DNA of 5,447 nt from an uncultured Bdellovibrionales bacterium (GTDB lineage Bacteria; Bdellovibrionota; Bdellovibrionia; Bdellovibrionales; UBA1609). Below, in pieces: positions 1 to 5,447 of the stretch. Made by a program: the position numbers and the translations under genes. The notes under the pieces were generated by a model. That model saw only the letters and a program-made list of their open reading frames with translations. It was not told where the DNA came from and searched no databases. Location: NCBI GenBank assembly GCA_937980625.1, contig CALJPJ010000085.1, positions 1 to 5,447 on the forward strand, read 5' to 3'. Every line of letters begins with the position of its first letter. Position 1 is the stretch's first letter.

Positions 1-59
1 ACGTTTTATCTAGTTATATAAAGTTTCAGGCCTATTTATATTTGCTTTAATTAACTCCA

Positions 60-240
60 AACTAATGTAAATCTACTTAAAAGTGACCAACAATTTTCGT
101 CTTACTAATCTCTAAACTGGTCGCTGGATTAGCCAAAGAAATATAATCCAACAATTACAATAACCTGCAAGCCCATCTCGAAGCAATAAAGGCATTAAGC
201 TTGCATATAACTTTAAAGTGCTAAATGTACTTTAGCTAAG
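60..240 (+). other. Non-coding leader with several inverted repeats
   Basis: No reading frame of useful length is visible between the left edge and the gene at 286. The stretch holds four short inverted repeats. Positions 82-89 pair with 118-125 (8 bp, one G-U), 125-131 with 144-150 (TGGATTA/TAATCCA, 12-nt loop), 166-172 with 199-205 (TGCAAGC/GCTTGCA, 26-nt loop), and 220-225 with 231-236 (GCTAAA/TTTAGC, 5-nt loop). A TATAAT hexamer sits at 142-147 but has no convincing -35 partner. The region could be a structured 5' leader, or simply AT-rich spacer in which short repeats arise by chance. No known riboswitch or RNA family is recognised. Confidence 0.25.
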
Positions 241-274
241 AAAACACAAAATATTTTTTTAACAATTAAGGTCC

Positions 275-278
275 GGAG
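275..278 (+). promoter_or_regulatory. Ribosome binding site fixing a TTG start
   Basis: GGAG lies 7 nt before the TTG at 286. It is the reason for choosing that start: a signal peptide begins immediately after it, and the frame has no methionine codon until about residue 214, so no ATG start could preserve the N-terminal half. Confidence 0.7.
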
Positions 279-285
279 TCTTTTT

Positions 286-1512
286 TTGAATTACTTCAAC
301 AAACTATTAGTAATTATTTTTATCTTGAGTGGCCACTTAAGTACATTTGCTAATGACTCCTGTAAGTTAAAAACTAATAATAACGCTAGTCAAAATGTAA
401 AGCCTAAAAAATATAAATTTGCTACAGGTATTATCCCCAAGATTCATGACATAAAATCTAAACAACATGCAGCTTTTAGACCACTGGTTGAACTTACGTC
501 AACAATAGTTAATCAAAATATTGACTCTATTCCTTCATATATTTCTGAAATTAAACCTAAAATTAAGCTATCTGACAGCAATGAAGACCTTACTACCGCA
601 CAATACACCCAACTCACCACTAAAGATAACAAAGCTCACCTCAGAAGTAATAATTCTATTCATCTTATTGATTCTTTGGAGTTAATTAGACCCGCCACAG
701 CTTTAATTAGATATAAGCTTGTCAGGCCCAGCGTGATAACTGAAATAGAAAAAGTTATTGGTGAAAGTCTTCCTAAAGCTAGAAACTATTTATGGGTTGA
801 TATTACAAAAAATTTTGAAACTGAAAAAGATAATACCATCTTAGAGTTTATTCCCACACCAATAGGAAGCTATCAATTAGACCACTACCATAATTTAATT
901 TTAACCACCTCATCAATACTTCATATGTTAAAAAGTAACAAAGCTAAGCTGACTCCATTAACAGTAGATATTGATGCTGGTGATATTAACTTTGGAAGAA
1001 AAGAAGGGAGCCTTTACTTAGCTGATGGAATGATAAGTAAATCTAACCCTTCCTATAATGCTTTAGTTGAAGGTATTATTAGCTTGCATCAACTTCTTGT
1101 GATGCTAACAGCAAGTAAAATTGAAAGTGTCGAGCCTGAACAAATCATTAAAGATTTACTAGAAAAAAACGAACACAATTCCACAAGCATTAGTAAAATC
1201 ACGCAAATGCTGCCTATGGCACTGGTAGGCCCCCTGGCTATAGCTGATCGGTACATAGATAGCCCTCTACAAATATCAAAAAATGGACGCTTTGTTCCAA
1301 CACCACACTTTATGGCTTTTTTAAAAAGCTTAAAAAATAATTTGATTCCGTTAGTTAATAGTAGCCAGGCAGAAAAACATGTGACTTGCACAGGCTGCCC
1401 AATGGTAGCTCGCAACGAAGAAGGAGTTGGTGCTATCGACTTACTTGCTGAAATGTATTTGAATGTTTATGAAAATGTAATTAAATACAACTTTAATTCA
1501 GAGTCTAATTAA
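286..1512 (+). CDS. Exported protein of unknown function with C-terminal CxxC
   Basis: A 408-residue protein that I do not recognise. Residues 1-22 look like a Sec signal peptide: K6, a hydrophobic LLVIIFIL core, then a likely signal peptidase I site after Thr-Phe-Ala22. The mature protein should therefore be periplasmic or released. A polar Asn/Lys-rich stretch (about 27-60) precedes a mixed region. The C-terminal third appears largely helical. The protein has three cysteines: Cys26, just after the predicted cleavage site, and Cys368/Cys371 in a CTGCPM motif. There is no lipobox before Cys26, so a lipoprotein is unlikely, and no histidine follows the CxxC, so it is not a haem c site. The CxxC could form a redox-active or structural disulfide, or bind metal; this is inference. 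The start is TTG, supported by GGAG 7 nt upstream. The next gene on this strand is 222 bp away and probably has its own promoter. No frameshift or truncation is seen. Confidence 0.82.
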   Translation: MNYFNKLLVIIFILSGHLSTFANDSCKLKTNNNASQNVKPKKYKFATGIIPKIHDIKSKQHAAFRPLVELTSTIVNQNIDSIPSYISEIKPKIKLSDSNEDLTTAQYTQLTTKDNKAHLRSNNSIHLIDSLELIRPATALIRYKLVRPSVITEIEKVIGESLPKARNYLWVDITKNFETEKDNTILEFIPTPIGSYQLDHYHNLILTTSSILHMLKSNKAKLTPLTVDIDAGDINFGRKEGSLYLADGMISKSNPSYNALVEGIISLHQLLVMLTASKIESVEPEQIIKDLLEKNEHNSTSISKITQMLPMALVGPLAIADRYIDSPLQISKNGRFVPTPHFMAFLKSLKNNLIPLVNSSQAEKHVTCTGCPMVARNEEGVGAIDLLAEMYLNVYENVIKYNFNSESN

Positions 1513-1616
1513 TTATTTAATACCTCAACTACAGTTCTCCTAATCTATTAACCTACCAGTTAAAAAATATTATGTTATACAACTAACTGCGAGCTCTACT
1601 TTTTACCAATAACTTC

Positions 1617-1648
1617 TACAGACTTTTGCACTGTATTTTTGTGTTTTT
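1617..1648 (+). terminator. Possible weak intrinsic terminator
   Basis: TACAG (1617-1621) can pair with CTGTA (1631-1635) across a 9-nt loop, followed directly by TTTTTGTGTTTTT. The layout is that of a rho-independent terminator for the gene ending at 1512, but the stem is only 5 bp with two G-C pairs and lies about 100 bp past the stop codon. The T-rich tail overlaps the proposed -35 of the next gene. Confidence 0.25.
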
Positions 1649-1666
1649 AACTGATCACCTTATAAT
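1639..1666 (+). promoter_or_regulatory. Candidate sigma-70 type promoter for the Ig-like protein gene
   Basis: A perfect -10 hexamer TATAAT lies at 1661-1666. A partial -35, TTGTGT at 1639-1644 (3 of 6 matches to TTGACA), is separated from it by 16 bp. Transcription would begin near 1673, giving a leader of about 60 nt before the ATG at 1735. In such AT-rich sequence a TATAAT alone is weak evidence. Its position, in the gap after a possible terminator, supports separate transcription of the downstream gene. Confidence 0.4.
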
Positions 1667-1734
1667 TACTGGAATTATTAATCTAAAAATTAGAAAATAG
1701 TCTTTACAGATCAACCCTATAAGTAGGTTAATAC

Positions 1735-2784
1735 ATGGATAAAAAGTTAATTATCATTAGTAGCGCCATTGTTATTTTAGCACTGGCTTTTATATATATG
1801 AGTTTTTCACCAAGTACTGCGCCAGTGTCAACAAACAGTACCACCGGAAGTGAGAATACAAAACCAGGAGTTCCACCACCCCCGCCGCCAACAAAAGTGG
1901 CAAAAAGAGTGACTGCACCACCTCCCCCGCCACCAATGAGAACTAAAAAGAACACTCCAAAGCAATTGCCCGAGGGCTACGTCAACTATGAAGTTCTTGA
2001 ACGACCGGAACCTATTTTACAACTTAAACCTGGCTCAACAAAAATTTTAAAACTAAATGTAAAAAAAGGAAGTGAAGACTTTAATATTGAATGGTTTAAA
2101 AAATCAAATCAAGGGCTCAAAAAAGTAAACCAAGGAGACACATTTAGTGTTAGTCCTGAAAAAACTGTAGTTTACTACGTAGCTACCATTGATGACAAAA
2201 CTAATGAGCCACAAAATATATTTTTCCAAGTAGAGCCCCTTGCTGAAAATAAAAATGTTGAAACAGAAAAAATAACAAAAGATGCTGAGCAAGTTCAGGA
2301 CACAAATACAATAGCTAAAAATGCAGAACCGGTGCCTGTTGAAAAAGTAGCTCCTACGAATACTGCAGAAGCTGCTAATAAAACGGCATCTCCTCCTAAA
2401 CTAACAAATATAAAACCTGCAAAATCAGGACTAAAAGAAATTGCTGTACAAGCTGAATCAAAACAAGCTGAGGTGCCGGAACCAGTCACTGAAAAACCGA
2501 AAGAAAAATTCACTATTACAGCCACTAAAAATACAGAAGTGAATGCAAAAATTGGATCACCTTTAAATATTAGTTTTAATGTGGAAGGAGATGAAAAATA
2601 CCAAATCTTTTGGTTTCATAGACCTTTTAATAAGAAAAAAGGAAGCCTCATTAAAAAACGTAAAACTTTAAACTTTAAACTTAGAAAACTAAACAAATAT
2701 CATAAAGGTTATTTTTATATAAAAATTAAAGACTCTAATGGCAAGTTTTATAAAAGCCCTGAATACAAAGTGACTTTAAAATAA
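1735..2784 (+). CDS. Membrane-anchored polyproline / tandem Ig-like domain protein
   Basis: A 349-residue protein with no cysteine and no recognised family. Residues 5-22 form one hydrophobic segment after MDKK, best read as an uncleaved N-in signal anchor with the rest outside the inner membrane. A Ser/Thr-rich stretch (24-43) leads to two hexaproline blocks, P47-P52 and P62-P67. A first beta-rich candidate domain covers about 84-169, with Trp120 in an EWFK strand and a YYVATID strand near 147-153. A Lys/Glu/Ala/Pro linker (about 170-258) follows. The second domain (about 259-349) resembles an I-set immunoglobulin fold: Trp293 in IFWFH, then LNFKLRKL, then KGYFYIKIKDSNG where Tyr replaces the usual cysteine. 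Residues 300-324 are strongly basic (12 of 25 Lys/Arg). An AGTAGG-like ribosome site precedes the ATG by about 7 nt. The layout recalls periplasm-spanning or wall-binding proteins; TonB also has an anchor and Pro-rich linker, but I see no TonB C-terminal domain. Function unknown. Confidence 0.85.
   Translation: MDKKLIIISSAIVILALAFIYMSFSPSTAPVSTNSTTGSENTKPGVPPPPPPTKVAKRVTAPPPPPPMRTKKNTPKQLPEGYVNYEVLERPEPILQLKPGSTKILKLNVKKGSEDFNIEWFKKSNQGLKKVNQGDTFSVSPEKTVVYYVATIDDKTNEPQNIFFQVEPLAENKNVETEKITKDAEQVQDTNTIAKNAEPVPVEKVAPTNTAEAANKTASPPKLTNIKPAKSGLKEIAVQAESKQAEVPEPVTEKPKEKFTITATKNTEVNAKIGSPLNISFNVEGDEKYQIFWFHRPFNKKKGSLIKKRKTLNFKLRKLNKYHKGYFYIKIKDSNGKFYKSPEYKVTLK
1873..1935 (+). repeat. Duplicated hexaproline-coding block
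   Basis: Two 18-bp in-frame units, 1873-1890 and 1918-1935, each encode six consecutive prolines. They match at 16 of 18 bases, are separated by 27 bp, and each uses mixed CCA/CCC/CCG/CCT codons. They stand out as small G+C-rich islands in AT-rich DNA. The shared block suggests a local duplication followed by silent drift, though selection for polyproline could give the same result. Confidence 0.7.
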
Positions 2785-2804
2785 GTATGTTTATTTTATT
2801 TTTT
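2777..2804 (+). terminator. Possible A/T-only terminator hairpin between convergent genes
   Basis: TAAAATAA (2777-2784) is a perfect inverted repeat of TTATTTTA (2791-2798) around the 6-nt loop GTATGT, with a run of six T after it (2799-2804). The two arms contain the stop codons of the two convergent genes. For the plus-strand gene the order stem, loop, T-run is that of an intrinsic terminator. With no G-C pair the stem would be weak, and it has no T-run in the minus direction. Confidence 0.3.
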
Positions 2805-3162
2805 CAATGCAAGAAGTAAATCTCTTTGTAATATCTACGATATGTATTGGTACATCTGAACCAAAGCGCTTAGGGCTTTTATAATAGTCTAAGTCATGCA
2901 TCTGAATACAAAACATTATCATTGCCCCGATATCTGCGGTTGCGTTATTGGCCAACTGTGCATCTTTCTTATTTAAATCATCACCGAGTTGCCAATCAAA
3001 TTCTTTTAAAACATTGTACACATCAGAAGTAATTGCTAAGGCCTGTTTATCCGTATTTTCAAACTTTAAATTTTTATCACAATTTGTTGACGAGCTATGA
3101 ACTAGAGCCATAACAGACTGAACTGAAGTGATTATCATCACCAGGACTAAAGTTTTGATCAT
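2791..3162 (-). CDS. Small secreted protein of unknown function
   Basis: A 123-residue protein not matching any family I recognise. Residues 1-19 form a clear Sec signal peptide (Lys3, hydrophobic LVLVMIITSV core, likely cleavage after Val-Met-Ala19), leaving a mature chain of about 104 residues. It looks mostly helical, with three cysteines (28, 85 and 118), so one disulfide plus one free thiol is possible. There is no lipobox and no other membrane segment. The ATG at 3162 has GGGAG 9 nt upstream, which fixes the start. The gene sits 76 bp downstream of the FadJ-like gene on the same strand and ends 6 bp from the convergent Ig-like protein gene. Sharing a transcript with the fad operon is possible, but nothing links a secreted protein to beta-oxidation. 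The signal peptide, good ribosome site and absence of a better overlapping frame argue that it is real. Confidence 0.75.
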   Translation of the reverse strand: MIKTLVLVMIITSVQSVMALVHSSSTNCDKNLKFENTDKQALAITSDVYNVLKEFDWQLGDDLNKKDAQLANNATADIGAMIMFCIQMHDLDYYKSPKRFGSDVPIHIVDITKRFTSCIEKIK

Positions 3163-3171
3163 AATTAAAAT

Positions 3172-3204
3172 CTCCCGACAAAGCTCTTAATATTATATCG
3201 GGAG
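3172..3204 (-). promoter_or_regulatory. Hairpin overlapping the small-protein ribosome site
   Basis: On the minus strand CTCCCGA (3204-3198) is perfectly complementary to TCGGGAG (3178-3172) across a 19-nt loop. The downstream arm contains the GGGAG Shine-Dalgarno of the small secreted protein (start codon at 3162). An mRNA that includes both arms could therefore mask the ribosome site. The same hairpin could instead act as the 3' end of the fadJ transcript, but only ATTTT follows it, a poor terminator tail. The stem is G-C rich (5 of 7) against an AT-rich background. Confidence 0.45.
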
Positions 3205-3215
3205 CATTAATTATA
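3192..3215 (-). promoter_or_regulatory. Two candidate -10 boxes for the small secreted protein
   Basis: Two perfect TATAAT hexamers occur on the minus strand, at 3215-3210 and at 3197-3192, the second inside the loop of the ribosome-site hairpin. Neither has a convincing -35 element. The first would start mRNA near 3203 and keep essentially the whole hairpin; the second would start near 3185 and lose its upstream arm. Chance TATAAT matches are common in such AT-rich spacer DNA. Confidence 0.25.
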
Positions 3216-3238
3216 AACATTAGTAAACTCATTTAAAA

Positions 3239-5380
3239 CTAATAAAAAGTTTTATTAGCTTTAGCCATTTCTACTAAGGAGTCTGCAGGCTTAAACCTGA
3301 TCCCTAGTCTTTGGTGATAATCATTTAAGCTATCAACAATTTTACTAATACCCACTGTGTCGGCATACCTTAGTAAACCACCTCTAAAAGGTGGAAAACC
3401 AGTTCCCATAATCATGGCTAAGTCGACCTCACCGGCGGTTTCAACTATTTTATCTTCGTGTAAAGCACGAGCAGCTTCATTGATCATTTGATAAATTCCG
3501 CGCTCTATACACTCCTGCTCACTTAATGGATCATTTTTAGCAGATAAACCGAGGAGAGAGTACATGCTATCGTCCACATCAGTGTCGTAGCCCTTTTCGT
3601 TATATTGGTAAAAGCCTTTTTTGTTCTTCTTACCTAAACGATCAGACTCTTTAATTTTATCAGCTAATTTTGAAACCTGAATTCTTTCACCTAACGAATT
3701 TTGAAAGATCTTTAAAACTTTAATAGCAGTATCTAAACCTACTTCATCCAGTAAACGACAAGGCCCCATAGGCATACCAAACTTATGAGTGTAATACCTA
3801 TCAAGGGTTTTTACTGTCATTCCATCTTCTAAGAAAAACAAAGCCTCTGACATCCACGGCAGCAATAATCTATTTACTAAAAAGCCAGGACCATCTTTAA
3901 CCACCACCGGAGTTTTTCCCATTCTTTTAGAAAGTTCAAATATAGTAGCTGTAGCTTCATCGCTGGTATGCTCACCACGAATCACCTCTACTAATGGCAT
4001 TTTATGAACTGGGTTAAAAAAGTGCATGCCCACAAAGTTTTTCGGATTGGGATGAGCCTCTGCCATTTCAGTAACACTTAGCGATGAGGTGTTGGTGGCA
4101 ATTATTGCATCTTCTTTACATTGTTTAACCGTATCAGCAATAACTAGCTTTTTAATTTTCATATCCTCAACAATAGCCTCTACAATCACATCTAACTTTT
4201 TAAAGCCTGAATAATCTAAACTGGCACCAATAAGACTCATTTTCTTTTTAAAATCAAACTTGGTTAAACGCCTTCTTTTTAATTTTTTAGCCCATATGTC
4301 ATTGGCTTGTTTGTAACCTATGGCTAAAGCCTCATTACTTATATCTTTCATGCGAACATTGTAGCCTTTATCAGCTGCCAGCTGAGCTATTCCTCCGCCC
4401 ATAACTCCAGCCCCTAATACACCCACATGCTCTACTTTTTTAGATTTAACATCAGAAGATACACCAGTTTGTTTTTTTACCCCTTCCATAAGATAAAACA
4501 AATTAATTAAATTTTTACTAATTGGAGTTACTGCTACTTCACAAAAAGCTTCCATTTCAATATTTTGCGCCTTTTCACGACTAGCACCGATTGTTTTTTT
4601 AACTGTTGAAAGTGCTGCCAGTGGGGCAGGATAAAACCCTTTTGATTGCTTCATTACCATTTTTTTAGCTTGCGAAAAAACAATAGGACGACCAATAAAA
4701 GATTCTAAAATTTTATTGGGTAATTTTTTAGCCTTAAAACATTTTTGGCGCTTGCCTTTTTTGCCAGAAATAATATCTTGAACCATTAACTCTACACGCT
4801 CATCAAGTAATTCCTTAGGAACGGCCTCGTCAATCAATCCTATTTTGGCCGCCTTTTTAGCAATCACTGATTTACCTGCTAAAATAATATCTAAAGCAGC
4901 TTGCACACCAATCATTCTAGGCAAACGGATACAGCCACCAAAGCCTGGGATAATACCAAGCTTAACTTCAGGAAGGCCAATACGTGTGGACTTATCATTT
5001 GTTGCTATTCGATAATCACAGGCTATAACAAACTCACAACCTCCTCCCAAACAGGCTCCATCAATGGCCGCAATAGTGGGCATTGGTAGGTCTTCCCAGG
5101 CATTAAAAATACTATGAGCCTCAACTAATACATCTTTAAATTTATCTTTTTCAGTCACTGATTTAATTTCTTCAATATCAGCACCGGCAATAAATATTTT
5201 TTTCTTTTTAGACTTGATAACAACTGCTTTATAATTTGATGATTTTAATTCATTCGCTATATCTTGCAGCCGCCTCATCACAGGAGACGATAGTTTGTTC
5301 ACTTTCTCACCTTGTAAATCGAGTTCAACAACTGCGTAATCGCCTTTACTTATTATTTCAATTCCTTCCACTTTACTCAT
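3239..5380 (-). CDS. fadJ: Fatty-acid oxidation multifunctional enzyme, FadJ/FadB type
   Basis: A 713-residue fused enoyl-CoA hydratase and L-3-hydroxyacyl-CoA dehydrogenase, close in length to E. coli FadJ (714). It should convert trans-2-enoyl-CoA to 3-ketoacyl-CoA with NAD+ in the cytoplasm, as the alpha subunit of a complex with a thiolase. The crotonase domain spans about 1-190: FIAGADIEEI (63-72), the oxyanion-hole and catalytic region GACLGGGCE with Glu116, and the second catalytic Glu138 in GLPEVKLG. The Rossmann motif GAGVMG lies at 323-328 with the likely NAD-binding Asp346. The dehydrogenase signature GMHFFNPVHKMPLVEVIRG (451-469) carries catalytic His453 and Glu465. GPGFLVNRLL (498-507) and the C-terminal GTGFPPFRGG (659-668) are typical. 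Length and gene order resemble FadJ, while HFFNPVHKMPLVEVIRG reads like FadB. AAGGA lies 10 nt before the ATG. The thiolase gene ends 25 bp upstream, so the two are almost certainly one operon. All key residues are present. Confidence 0.96.
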   Translation of the reverse strand: MSKVEGIEIISKGDYAVVELDLQGEKVNKLSSPVMRRLQDIANELKSSNYKAVVIKSKKKKIFIAGADIEEIKSVTEKDKFKDVLVEAHSIFNAWEDLPMPTIAAIDGACLGGGCEFVIACDYRIATNDKSTRIGLPEVKLGIIPGFGGCIRLPRMIGVQAALDIILAGKSVIAKKAAKIGLIDEAVPKELLDERVELMVQDIISGKKGKRQKCFKAKKLPNKILESFIGRPIVFSQAKKMVMKQSKGFYPAPLAALSTVKKTIGASREKAQNIEMEAFCEVAVTPISKNLINLFYLMEGVKKQTGVSSDVKSKKVEHVGVLGAGVMGGGIAQLAADKGYNVRMKDISNEALAIGYKQANDIWAKKLKRRRLTKFDFKKKMSLIGASLDYSGFKKLDVIVEAIVEDMKIKKLVIADTVKQCKEDAIIATNTSSLSVTEMAEAHPNPKNFVGMHFFNPVHKMPLVEVIRGEHTSDEATATIFELSKRMGKTPVVVKDGPGFLVNRLLLPWMSEALFFLEDGMTVKTLDRYYTHKFGMPMGPCRLLDEVGLDTAIKVLKIFQNSLGERIQVSKLADKIKESDRLGKKNKKGFYQYNEKGYDTDVDDSMYSLLGLSAKNDPLSEQECIERGIYQMINEAARALHEDKIVETAGEVDLAMIMGTGFPPFRGGLLRYADTVGISKIVDSLNDYHQRLGIRFKPADSLVEMAKANKTFY

Positions 5381-5405
5381 TATAAACTTATCCTTAGTTT
5401 AAAAA

Positions 5406-5447
5406 TTAAACATTCATATTTTCAATTACAATGGCTCCACCTTGACC
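5406..5447 (-). CDS. C-terminal end of a thiolase (acetyl-CoA acyltransferase), partial
   Basis: Only the last 13 codons and the TAA stop are inside the window; the gene continues past the right edge. The visible residues GQGGAIVIENMNV fit the conserved C-terminal GGGQG-x-A-(M/I)-V-x-E segment of thiolases, the loop near the active site. Position supports the call: it is on the same strand and 25 bp upstream of the FadJ-like gene, as fadI precedes fadJ in E. coli. It would cleave 3-ketoacyl-CoA with CoA in the last beta-oxidation step and form the beta subunit of the complex. The catalytic cysteines are outside the window, so a fadA-type or acetyl-CoA C-acetyltransferase identity cannot be separated. 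Confidence 0.8.
   Translation of the reverse strand, partial: GQGGAIVIENMNV

Noticed and set aside
3..50. Possible tail of an upstream plus-strand gene ending at the TAA at 48-50
   Set aside because: Only 15 codons are open, with no recognisable sequence; this is expected by chance at a window edge.
967..1005. EF-hand-like DIDAGD motif (residues 228-240) in the exported protein
   Set aside because: The order after DxD is Gly-Asp instead of Asp-Gly, and Glu falls at position 13, not 12, so it does not fit a calcium-binding loop.
1387..1398. CTGC (residues 368-371) as a cytochrome c haem site
   Set aside because: A CxxCH motif needs histidine after the second cysteine; proline follows here.
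1089..1415. Minus-strand 108-residue open frame inside the exported CxxC protein gene
   Set aside because: It lies wholly within a well supported plus-strand gene and shows no motif of its own; it is a shadow frame.
1728..1955. Minus-strand frame with long glycine runs opposite the hexaproline blocks
   Set aside because: The poly-Gly is only the antisense of the CCN proline codons; there is no ribosome site, and the plus-strand protein has clear domain structure.
2104..2525. Two minus-strand open frames (2104-2292 and 2295-2525) opposite the linker of the Ig-like protein
   Set aside because: They mirror the biased Lys/Ala/Glu codons of the real gene and have no ribosome site or recognisable product.
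4901..5089. Plus-strand 62-residue frame opposite the crotonase domain of the FadJ-like gene
   Set aside because: It is antisense to the highly conserved active-site region, and no independent evidence supports it.

Overview
The window is AT-rich DNA (about one third G+C by eye) from a Gram-negative bacterium. Two predicted proteins carry cleavable Sec signal peptides and a third has an N-terminal membrane anchor. The only widely conserved locus is a thiolase plus fused hydratase/dehydrogenase fatty-acid oxidation operon of the fadI-fadJ type. Low G+C, exported orphan proteins and a fad operon would fit Bdellovibrionota-type predators or a low-GC gammaproteobacterium. No rRNA, tRNA or strong lineage marker is present, so the lineage is left open.

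Layout: 1-285 is non-coding and contains several short inverted repeats. 286-1512 (+) encodes an unrecognised exported 408-residue protein that starts at TTG and has a CxxC motif near its C-terminus. 1513-1734 is a spacer with a possible weak terminator and a possible promoter with a perfect TATAAT. 1735-2784 (+) encodes a 349-residue, cysteine-free, membrane-anchored protein with two hexaproline blocks and two immunoglobulin-like beta-sandwich candidates joined by a Lys/Glu/Ala/Pro-rich linker. Only 6 bp away and convergent lies 2791-3162 (-), a 123-residue orphan secreted protein. 3239-5380 (-) is a complete FadJ/FadB-type multifunctional enzyme. 5406-5447 (-) is the extreme C-terminus of a thiolase that continues outside the window.

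The thiolase and FadJ-like genes are co-oriented and 25 bp apart. Together they would carry out the hydration, dehydrogenation and thiolysis steps of beta-oxidation in the cytoplasm. The small secreted-protein gene follows them on the same strand. Its Shine-Dalgarno lies in one arm of a perfect 7-bp inverted repeat, so read-through mRNA from the fad operon could hide its ribosome site, while mRNA starting inside the loop could not. The two plus-strand genes encode envelope proteins of unknown function and show no evident metabolic link to the fad operon.

The strongest points of interest are the polyproline/Ig-like membrane protein, the ribosome-site hairpin of the small secreted protein, and the exported CxxC orphan. 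No mobile element, CRISPR array or RNA gene was found, and nothing here amounts to a demonstrated new system.
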